Shown: positions 58,178-64,000 of the stretch, one piece after another
Position numbering within the stretch: position 1 is the first letter of the stretch
Layout of the letters: each line of letters starts with the position of its first letter
DNA from: Actinoplanes sandaracinus
GTDB taxonomy: Bacteria > Actinomycetota > Actinomycetes > Mycobacteriales > Micromonosporaceae
Reading direction: 5' to 3'
DNA length: 64,000 nucleotides
Assembly (NCBI RefSeq): GCF_030009775.1
Contig: NZ_JASCTH010000028.1
Location: forward strand, 62,001-126,000
Made by a program: the position numbers and the translations under genes
Notes under the pieces: model-generated
Told to the model about the DNA's origin: nothing
What the model saw: the letters and a program-made list of their open reading frames with translations, nothing else
The model's database searches: none

Positions 58178-59011
58178 ATGACCGGGACTTTGATCACCGT
58201 CGCCCCGACCGGCGCGGAGAGCAGCAAGGCGGACGTGCCGGCTCTGCCAGTGACCCTGGACGAGCTGGTCGTCACCGCCAAGGAGTGTGAGGCGCTCGGC
58301 GCCTCGATCATCCACGTCCATATCCGCGACGATGACGCCCGCCCGACCCTGGACCAGGGCCGCCTGCGGGCCACCGTCGCCGCACTGCGGGAGGCCACCG
58401 GCCTGATCGTGCAGCTCTCGTCGGGCGGATCGGTGCACGATCCGGAGGCGGACCGGCTGGCGGTGCTCGACGCCGCCCCCGAGATGGCCTCCTGCACGAT
58501 GGGCACGGTCAACTTCGGCGACGACGTGTTCCTGAACCGTTGGGAGTTCATCGTCGGCCTGCACACCCGCATGCAGGAGCGCGGGATCGTGCCGGAGTAC
58601 GAGATCTTCGACCTGGGGCAGCTCACCACCCTGCAGCGGCTGCTCGACCGGCACGGCCTGCCGGCCGGCGGGCACGTCCACCTCGACCTGGTGATGGGCG
58701 TTCCGGGCGGGATGCCCGGGACGGCGGCCGCACTGGTCGCGTGCGAGCGGGTGATCCGTGACCTGCCGGCGGGCACCACGTTCTCGGCGACCGGCATCGG
58801 CCGCGGCGCCCTGCCGGTGATGCTGACGTCGCTGGCGGCCGGCGGTCACCTGCGCGTCGGCATGGAGGACACCCTGACGTACGCGAAGGGCCGCCCCGTC
58901 GAGTCGAACATGCAGCTCGTAGCCCGTGCCGTCGGTTTCGCCCAGCTCGCCCAGCGCCCGCCGCTGACTCCGGCGCAAGCCCGTGAGCTGCTCGGAATCC
59001 CCGCCCGATGA
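58178..59011 (+). CDS. BKACE (DUF849) beta-keto acid cleavage enzyme
   Basis: 277-residue TIM-barrel enzyme of the 3-keto-5-aminohexanoate cleavage family. TLITVAPTGAESSK is the N-terminal motif; ASIIHVHIRDDDARPTLDQG carries the zinc-binding HVHIR; GGHVHLDLVMGVPGGMPGTA has the second ligand; RVGMEDTL is typical. It condenses a beta-keto acid with acetyl-CoA; the acid is unknown. ATG 58178 lies 7 nt after CAGGAT; ATG 58169 is possible. The asparaginase gene overlaps it by 4 bp. Confidence 0.88.
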   Translation: MTGTLITVAPTGAESSKADVPALPVTLDELVVTAKECEALGASIIHVHIRDDDARPTLDQGRLRATVAALREATGLIVQLSSGGSVHDPEADRLAVLDAAPEMASCTMGTVNFGDDVFLNRWEFIVGLHTRMQERGIVPEYEIFDLGQLTTLQRLLDRHGLPAGGHVHLDLVMGVPGGMPGTAAALVACERVIRDLPAGTTFSATGIGRGALPVMLTSLAAGGHLRVGMEDTLTYAKGRPVESNMQLVARAVGFAQLAQRPPLTPAQARELLGIPAR

Positions 59012-59928
59012 TCGTCGCTGAAGTCGTCCGTTCGGGTTTCGTGGAGAGCGTCCACCACGGTGTGGTCGCCGTCGTCGGCGGGGAGAGCTTCGGGGACGTC
59101 GCGAGCCCGTTCTTCCCGCGGTCGTCCAACAAGCCACTGCAGACCGTCGCCCTGCTGGAGTCCGGCCTGGTCCCACGGGAGGAGGCCGACCTCGCCCTGA
59201 TCAGCGGCAGTCACGACGGCGAACCGTTCCACGTGGAACGTGTCGGGGCCATGCTCGTCGCGGCCGGGCTGGGGCCGGAGTCTCTGCGCTGTCCGGCCGA
59301 CCTGCCGCTGGGCGAGACCCCGCGGCGGGCCTGGCTGCGCGGTGGAGGCGAGGCCGAGCCGATCCTGATGAACTGCTCCGGCAAGCACGCCGGCATGCTC
59401 GCCACCTGCGTGATCAACGGCTGGCCGCTGGACTCGTACCTCGCGGTCGATCATCCGCTCCAGAAGGCTCTCGCCGATGCGGTGAGCCGCCTGTCCGGTG
59501 AGCCGATCGCGGCGCTCGGGGTGGACGGGTGCGGCGCGCCGATCTTCGCGATCTCGCCGATCGGCCTGGCGCGGGCCTTCCAGCGACTGGTCGAGGCGGA
59601 GCCGGGCACCCCGGAGCGCCGGGTGGCCGACGCGATGCGGGCGCATCCCGCGCTGGTGGCGGGCACCGGCGCCGAGGACACCGTGTTGATGGACGCGGTG
59701 CCGGGCCTGCTCGTGAAGAAGGGCGCCGACGGGGTGGCCGCGGCTGCCATGGCCGGGGCCGGTGCGGTGGCGCTCAAGATATCGGACGGCTCGGCTCGGG
59801 CTCGCGTACCCGTGCTCATCGCGGCCTTGCGCGGTCTCGGCCTGGAGGTTCCCGATCTGCCCGAGCCCGTTCTCGGTGGCGGCCGCCCGGTCGGTGAGGT
59901 TCGTGCGGTATTCCAGATAGCGGGGTGA
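59008..59928 (+). CDS. L-asparaginase II family protein
   Basis: 306-residue protein of the asparaginase II (thermolabile, Rhizobium-type) family: VRSGFVESVHHGVVAVVGGE, SPFFPRSSNKPLQTVALLES, ALISGSHDGEPFHVERV, MNCSGKHAGMLATCV, GCGAPIFAISPI. These carry the catalytic Ser-Lys dyads and a conserved Cys pair. Hydrolyses asparagine to aspartate and ammonia. ATGA overlap with the BKACE gene suggests a shared catabolic unit. Confidence 0.92.
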   Translation: MIVAEVVRSGFVESVHHGVVAVVGGESFGDVASPFFPRSSNKPLQTVALLESGLVPREEADLALISGSHDGEPFHVERVGAMLVAAGLGPESLRCPADLPLGETPRRAWLRGGGEAEPILMNCSGKHAGMLATCVINGWPLDSYLAVDHPLQKALADAVSRLSGEPIAALGVDGCGAPIFAISPIGLARAFQRLVEAEPGTPERRVADAMRAHPALVAGTGAEDTVLMDAVPGLLVKKGADGVAAAAMAGAGAVALKISDGSARARVPVLIAALRGLGLEVPDLPEPVLGGGRPVGEVRAVFQIAG

Positions 59929-59938
59929 CTCGGTTCAC

Positions 59939-59990
59939 GCTAGCTATTGCAAGCGTTTCGCTTGCAATAGCTAGCACTCCTGGCTAGCTT
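59939..59990 (+). promoter_or_regulatory. 17-bp perfect inverted repeat overlapping the promoter of the XRE regulator
   Basis: GCTAGCTATTGCAAGCG (59939-59955), TTT, CGCTTGCAATAGCTAGC (59959-59975): a perfect 17-bp dyad. The right arm contains a -35 TTGCAA (59962-59967), with exactly 17 nt to a -10 TAGCTT (59985-59990), 6 nt before the ATG at 59997. So the dyad covers the -35 box and should be an operator, most simply for autoregulation by the HTH protein it precedes. Confidence 0.82.
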
Positions 59991-59996
59991 TGAGCC

Positions 59997-60413
59997 ATGG
60001 CCACACCCAAGGATCTGCCCGAGGACATCGGAACCTTCATCCGAGACCTCAGGCAGACCGCGAAGATCTCGCTCCGGCAACTCGCCGACAAGGCGGGGGT
60101 GAGCAACCCCTACCTGAGTCAGATCGAGCGTGGCCTCCGTAAGCCGAGCGCCGAGGTGCTGCAGCAGATAGCCAGCGCCCTACGAGTGTCGACCCCCGCG
60201 ATGTACCTGCGGGCCGGACTACTCGATGGTGAGGGCCAGCAAGGCGTGCTGGCCGCCATCGCGGTCGACCCGGAGCTCACGATCGCGCAGAAGCAGTCCC
60301 TGTCGCAGATCTACGAAACGTTCCGCAACGAGAACGCGCGCAACAACGCGCAGCCTTCCGACCCCGAGAACGGCGCGCCCCGGACCACCCCGATCGCCGA
60401 GGAGAAGTCATGA
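59997..60413 (+). CDS. XRE-family HTH regulator upstream of hbhA-like gene
   Basis: 138-residue DNA-binding protein. Cro/C1-type HTH at ~12-70: IRDLRQTAKISLRQLADKAG, then VSNPYLSQIERGLRKPSAEV. The remainder is hydrophilic with a flexible Pro/Asn tail. Gene order with an HbhA-like protein and a DUF2516 protein matches Rv0474-Rv0476 of mycobacteria. ATG 59997 follows its -10 by 6 nt (leaderless); a dyad covers the -35. The stop overlaps the next ATG by 4 bp (ATGA). Confidence 0.9.
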   Translation: MATPKDLPEDIGTFIRDLRQTAKISLRQLADKAGVSNPYLSQIERGLRKPSAEVLQQIASALRVSTPAMYLRAGLLDGEGQQGVLAAIAVDPELTIAQKQSLSQIYETFRNENARNNAQPSDPENGAPRTTPIAEEKS

Positions 60414-60892
60414 CCGAGCAGACCAAGACCAAGATCCCCGCCCCGCTGTACGCCGCCGCAGGCGCTGGTGACATCGCCTACGAGCAGCTCCGCAAGCTGC
60501 CGGCCGTGCTGACCGAGCTGAGCGACCGCGCCACCGCCTCGCTGAAGGCTTACAACGAGCAGGCCGGCACCAAGGCCGCCGAGCTGCGCGGCAAGGCGCA
60601 GGAAGCGGACTTCGTCGCCCTGCGCGAGAACGCGACCAGCGCCGCCTCGACCTTCGCCCAGGTCGCCCAGGAGCGCGCCCTCGCCGTCTACAACGAGCTG
60701 GTCGCCCGCGGCGAGCGCGTGGTCGGCACCGGTGTGATCGAGGCCGCCGACGTGGTCAACTCCGACATCGAGACCACCGAGCAGCCGAAGGCCGTCGAGT
60801 CCGCGGTCGCGGAGGCCAAGGCCGTCGAGGCCGCTCCGAAGCCGCGCAAGCGGGTGAAGCCGGCCGCGTCCACCGACAAGCCGGCCGAGTGA
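60410..60892 (+). CDS. HbhA-like heparin-binding haemagglutinin homologue
   Basis: 160-residue protein similar to mycobacterial HbhA: APLYAAAGAGDIAYEQLRKL, a long alpha-helical coiled region (LKAYNEQAGTKAAELRGKAQ and ALAVYNELVARGERVVGTGV), then an Ala/Lys/Pro-rich basic C-terminus (PKPRKRVKPAASTDKPAE), the part that binds heparin sulfate and is methylated in HbhA. There is no signal peptide, as in HbhA. In non-pathogens a membrane- or lipid-associated structural role is more likely. Coupled to the XRE gene by ATGA. Confidence 0.85.
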   Translation: MTEQTKTKIPAPLYAAAGAGDIAYEQLRKLPAVLTELSDRATASLKAYNEQAGTKAAELRGKAQEADFVALRENATSAASTFAQVAQERALAVYNELVARGERVVGTGVIEAADVVNSDIETTEQPKAVESAVAEAKAVEAAPKPRKRVKPAASTDKPAE

Positions 60893-60914
60893 CCACTCGA
60901 TAAACCGACACGAT

Positions 60915-60945
60915 CCGAGGGCCCCGGCGCTGCTGGGGCCCTCGG
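60915..60945 (+). terminator. Terminator hairpin after the hbhA-like gene
   Basis: CCGAGGGCCCC (60915-60925), 9-nt loop, GGGGCCCTCGG (60935-60945): a perfect 11-bp GC stem 23 bp after the stop, with no T tract. The -10 of the next gene (TAGACT, 60948-60953) begins 3 bp later. Confidence 0.85.
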
Positions 60946-60960
60946 CATAGACTCTCCCTC

Positions 60961-61278
60961 ATGGCAATAGCAGCGGCGCCGATCTTCTTCGACCTCGTCG
61001 TCAGTTACCTCAACTTCGCGGTCCTGCTCTTCGCTCTGGCGGTGCAGGCGGTCGCGCTGATCCACTGCCTGACCCAGCGCGGCCCCGGGTTCCAGGCCAT
61101 CGGCACTCTGCCGAAAGGCGCGTGGGCCGGCATCATCGGCGTCTGCCTGGCACTCACCCTGCTCACCAGGGGCAGCCTCATCATCATCAGCATGATCGGT
61201 ATCGCCGCGGCCCTGATCTACATGCTCGACGTTCGCCCAGGCCTGAAAGATCTCTCGGACGGCAAGGGCTTCTGGTGA
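60961..61278 (+). CDS. DUF2516 membrane protein
   Basis: 105-residue protein with three membrane segments (FDLVVSYLNFAVLLFALAVQ, AWAGIIGVCLALTLLTRGSL, IIISMIGIAAALIYMLDVRP) and the DUF2516 C-terminus GLKDLSDGKGFW. Homologous position to Rv0476, next to hbhA. ATG 60961 lies 7 nt after TAGACT (60948-60953), a leaderless start. Function unknown. Confidence 0.85.
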   Translation: MAIAAAPIFFDLVVSYLNFAVLLFALAVQAVALIHCLTQRGPGFQAIGTLPKGAWAGIIGVCLALTLLTRGSLIIISMIGIAAALIYMLDVRPGLKDLSDGKGFW

Positions 61279-61306
61279 CCCGGGCGCGCCGGCTCCGGGT
61301 GCGGGG

Positions 61307-62194
61307 TTGAGGGGCCGTTTCGGGCCGCCTCCTCCGGACGGCGGCCCGCGCCTGCAGCGCGTCGACCGGACAGGGCCGCGCACGGGCCGCCCCACGCTGC
61401 CGGGTCCAGCGACCGAGCTGGTCACCCTTCCTTCCGGCGTACGCCTGGAGCAACTCGTCTCCGGAGTCGGTGACCCGGTCACGGTCTTCGCGCACGGCCT
61501 CGCCGGGGACATCGCCGGCACCCGCCCGCTCGGCAGCGCCGTCGCCGGCCGCCGGGTGTTCTTCCACTTCCGCGGACACGGCCGGTCCGGCGCACCGCCC
61601 GGCCCCTGGTCGTTCGGCGACCTGGCCGACGAGGTGCGCGCGGTCGCCGACCTGGCCGGAGCGACCCGGGCGGTGGGCGTCAGCATGGGCGCGGCCGCGC
61701 TCTGCCGGCTCGTCGCCGCCACTCCGGACAGGTTCGAACGGGTCGTCCTCTACCTTCCCGCGCCCCTCGACGGCACCCGTGCGGCCGCCTCGGCGCAGCG
61801 CCTGCAACGGTTGCTGGCCTCGGTCGAGTCGGGCGAGGCCGCGATGATCGCTGACGCGGTCGAGCAGGAGATGCCCCCGTCGGTGCGTAACACCCCGGCC
61901 GGCTGGAGTTTCCTGCGGCAGCGGGTGGAGCAACTGCAACGCGACGGGCTCGCACCGGAGGTCGATTCGCTGTGGCCGGAGCCGGCACTGGCCGACGAGT
62001 GGCTGCTCAAAGAGTTCCGTGGCCGGTCCTTGGTGATCGGCTGCCTCTCCGACGAGGTGCACCCGGTGGGCTGGGCGGAGCGGATCGCCGGTCTGCTGCC
62101 CGGCGCCGAGCTCGAGATCTTCGACCGCCCGGCCATCCTCTGGAACAGCCGGGCGGCGCTGCGGGACCGGATCTCGGAGTTCCTGAACCGGTAA
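61307..62194 (+). CDS. Alpha/beta hydrolase
   Basis: Up to 295 residues. Core motifs: VTVFAHGLAGDIAGTRPLGS (oxyanion His-Gly), FFHFRGHGRSGAPPGPWSFG, nucleophile elbow VGVSMGAAAL with Ser, and C-terminal VIGCLSDEVHPVGWAERIAG with the Asp/His region. Probably an esterase or lipase-like enzyme with unknown substrate. The start is uncertain: the TTG at 61307 gives a Pro/Arg-rich N-terminus; a shorter start closer to the core is possible. Confidence 0.78.
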   Translation: MRGRFGPPPPDGGPRLQRVDRTGPRTGRPTLPGPATELVTLPSGVRLEQLVSGVGDPVTVFAHGLAGDIAGTRPLGSAVAGRRVFFHFRGHGRSGAPPGPWSFGDLADEVRAVADLAGATRAVGVSMGAAALCRLVAATPDRFERVVLYLPAPLDGTRAAASAQRLQRLLASVESGEAAMIADAVEQEMPPSVRNTPAGWSFLRQRVEQLQRDGLAPEVDSLWPEPALADEWLLKEFRGRSLVIGCLSDEVHPVGWAERIAGLLPGAELEIFDRPAILWNSRAALRDRISEFLNR

Positions 62195-62253
62195 CTTCAG
62201 GCGCTTATGCCCGAAAGCCGTAACTTTTCCGGCCGCAGACCGGTGAGTTCTAC

Positions 62254-62757
62254 GTGCGCTTGTCCCCTAAATCCGTTTTTTTCGCTCTAGTGGTTGTCGG
62301 ATTGCCGTTCGCGGTAGTGGCCGGCTGGGCGTTGGGCGCTCCAGCCGCACATCCGGCCACGCTCGGCGCCACCGACAGCCTCGACGGTGTCCTCGGCGAC
62401 GGCGGCCTCGGCTCGGCCCCACAGGAAGCCGCTCGGCCCCGGGACACCGCGGGTTACACGGCGCGGCCGCCCCGGGCCACCGCCGACCCGGCCTCGTCCC
62501 AGCCCGTCCCCGCCACCGGGCCCAGCACGGTCACATCGACCGTGACGGTGGTGGCGTCCGCGACGGCCCCCTCACCCACCCGAACCACCGACCCGCCACT
62601 GCTCACGCTGCCCCCGGTGCCCACGCCCACCTTCGTCACCGAGCCGCCCGGCCCGACCGAGACGCCGCCCGCGCCGAGCGCCACCGGCAGCCCGGCCTCG
62701 TCGTTCCCACCCGGCTTCGGCCCGGTCGGCGAATCCCGTCGCTGGCTCTGGGGTTGA
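62254..62757 (+). CDS. Exported Pro/Thr-rich protein, unknown function
   Basis: 167 residues: signal-like segment SVFFALVVVGLPFAVVAGWALG, then low-complexity Thr/Ser/Pro sequence (TSTVTVVASATAPSPTRTTD) up to the end, with no domain recognised. No sortase motif at the C-terminus. GTG 62254 start. It looks like a wall-associated or O-glycosylated secreted protein. Confidence 0.6.
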   Translation: MRLSPKSVFFALVVVGLPFAVVAGWALGAPAAHPATLGATDSLDGVLGDGGLGSAPQEAARPRDTAGYTARPPRATADPASSQPVPATGPSTVTSTVTVVASATAPSPTRTTDPPLLTLPPVPTPTFVTEPPGPTETPPAPSATGSPASSFPPGFGPVGESRRWLWG

Positions 62758-62908
62758 CCCCGGCCCGCGCGGGGATGACGCCGGCTCTGTCCCTCTGCCC
62801 GCTTCTGGGCGATCGGGGCCGTTCGGCGCCTCGCTCGGGGGCGATCCGTTGTCGTCCGGTGACCCTCGCGCGATCCGGTCCGGCGTCCGGGCCCTAAGCT
62901 CCCCGAAC

Positions 62909-63727
62909 GTGAGCGGTGATCGAATTCAGAGCGGCGACCAGAGCCGGCCGGTGACGGCCTTCCGTGAGTTCGCGACCGGAGCCGGGCTGCTCGGTCGCGG
63001 ACTCGGCCTGGTCCTGCGCAGTCCACGGCTGTTGCTGCTCGGTCTCGTGCCCGCATTGCTCGCCGGCATCGTCTACATCGTCGCGCTGGTCCTGCTGGTC
63101 CGCTTCCTGCCCGACCTCGCCGCGCGGGTCACCTGGTTCGCCGACGACTGGTCCGGCGGGATCCGCGGCACCACCCGGGTTCTCGGCGGGATAGCCGTGC
63201 TCGGAGTGGGGCTGCTGCTCTCGGTCCTCACCTTCACCGCGGTCACGCTCCTGATCGGCGATCCGTTCTACGAGAAGATCTCCGAGCTGGTGGAGGACCG
63301 TTTCGGCGGCGTCCCGGACGCTGTGGACATCGGCTTCTGGCGCGCCCTGCGCCGCAGCCTGACCGACTCGCTGAAACTGGTCGGCGTCTCCATCCTGGTC
63401 GGCATCCCGCTGTTCCTGCTCGGATTCCTGCCGTTCGTCGGCCAGACGGTGATCCCGGTCCTCGCCGGCGCGGCCGGCGGCTGGCTGCTCGCTCTCGAAC
63501 TGACCGGGGTCCCGTTCCAGCGGCGCGGCCGGCGGCTACGCCACCGCCGGGTGATCCTGGCCGAGCACAAGCCGCTGACCCTGGGCTTCGGCGCCGCCGT
63601 CTTCGTGACGTTCCTGATCCCGCTCGGCGCGATCTTCATGATGCCCGCCGCCGTCGCCGGCGGGACGCTGCTCGCCCGCCGTTCCCTCGGCAAACCCATC
63701 GCCATCACCAGTACGCCGTCCCTGTAG
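62909..63727 (+). CDS. EI24/CysZ-like membrane protein
   Basis: 272-residue membrane protein of the EI24 domain family (includes CysZ sulfate permeases): TAFREFATGAGLLGRGLGLV, LRSPRLLLLGLVPALLAGIV, DPFYEKISELVEDRFGG and LGFLPFVGQTVIPVLAGAAG. Four to six hydrophobic segments. A sulfate transport role is possible but not shown by context. GTG 62909 lies 8 nt after TAAGCT (62895-62900), a leaderless layout; upstream in-frame codons are not supported. Confidence 0.82.
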   Translation: MSGDRIQSGDQSRPVTAFREFATGAGLLGRGLGLVLRSPRLLLLGLVPALLAGIVYIVALVLLVRFLPDLAARVTWFADDWSGGIRGTTRVLGGIAVLGVGLLLSVLTFTAVTLLIGDPFYEKISELVEDRFGGVPDAVDIGFWRALRRSLTDSLKLVGVSILVGIPLFLLGFLPFVGQTVIPVLAGAAGGWLLALELTGVPFQRRGRRLRHRRVILAEHKPLTLGFGAAVFVTFLIPLGAIFMMPAAVAGGTLLARRSLGKPIAITSTPSL

Positions 63728-63885
63728 CCCACACCCCGGTCCCACGACAGGTGAGCCGGGGTCCGCTTCTCGCGGTGAGCCGCTTACGGTCCGGCTCGCT
63801 TGTCGGGTCGAGCCGTTCACTGCCTGCCGGCTCGTCCCGGTTCCTCGAGGCGAGCGGAGCGCCGGATCGCGACTACGGTCGTGTG

Positions 63886-64000
63886 GTGGAAATTGAGCTT
63901 ATCGAGGGAGACATCACCGCCCAGAGCGTCGATGCGATCGTCAACGCGGCCAACTCGTCACTGCTCGGCGGCGGCGGTGTGGACGGTGCGATCCACCGCA
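63886..64000 (+). CDS. Macro-domain protein, N-terminus only (cut by window)
   Basis: Starts VEIELIEGDITAQSVDAIVN and continues AANSSLLGGGGVDGAIHR, the N-terminal half of a macro domain with the ADP-ribose-binding Asp (GDI), NAAN and GGGGVDGAIH motifs. Such proteins de-acetylate O-acetyl-ADP-ribose or remove ADP-ribose. GTG 63886 lies 7 nt after TACGGT (63873-63878). The C-terminus is outside the window. Confidence 0.88.
   Translation, partial: MEIELIEGDITAQSVDAIVNAANSSLLGGGGVDGAIHR

Overview
The window is GC-rich actinobacterial chromosome, most likely from Micromonosporaceae (Actinoplanes-like). Pointers are a mycothiol synthase, a GlnR-type nitrogen regulator, an HTH / HbhA-like / DUF2516 gene trio, CIRCE-controlled groEL, many GTG/TTG starts, and many genes whose -10 box (TAnnnT) lies 6-9 nt before the start codon, as in leaderless transcripts. 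No rRNA, tRNA, CRISPR array or complete insertion sequence was seen.

Layout. 1-3886: amino-sugar operon (nagA, ROK kinase, SIS isomerase) facing a DeoR-type regulator. 4060-11481: DUF3263 protein, Cdc48-like AAA ATPase, a membrane hydrolase fused to an ABC ATPase with its permease, and a GNAT protein. 11574-16989: SAM riboswitch plus threonine synthase, small genes, then groEL with two CIRCE operators. 17063-22291: a 1742-residue LPXTG surface protein with about 11 Ig/cadherin-like repeats. 22455-25148: glpD, DUF4031 and HD-domain genes.

25569-30587 is the accessory region and the main discovery. A HTH-only LysR-like gene and a tightly coupled set (small membrane protein, two bacterial PH-domain membrane proteins, ABC ATPase and permease) converge on an unlisted 55-codon gene on the minus strand. 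That gene encodes a cationic Trp-rich peptide with the family pattern of leaderless bacteriocins of the aureocin A53 / lacticin Q type. It has a strong Shine-Dalgarno and a 17-bp-stem terminator with a T tract. The PH-domain and ABC genes match the immunity/export modules known from Firmicutes clusters.

31051-37692: PrsW protease, orphan GroES-like protein, AI-2E family permease, the sulfurtransferase/DUF1416 pair preceded by a Cys-rich leader peptide, and an LmeA-like protein. 37973-48024: glnR, mshD and pstSCAB (with a PHO box), Nudix, oxidoreductase, and a Pit phosphate transporter with its PhoU-like partner. 48109-64000: mostly housekeeping genes (ECF41 sigma factor, DinG-like helicase, MazF-like toxin-antitoxin pair, nitrobindin, PLP lyase, Fur regulator, YgfZ, BKACE, asparaginase, HTH-HbhA-DUF2516 block, EI24 protein) and the start of a macro-domain gene cut by the window edge.
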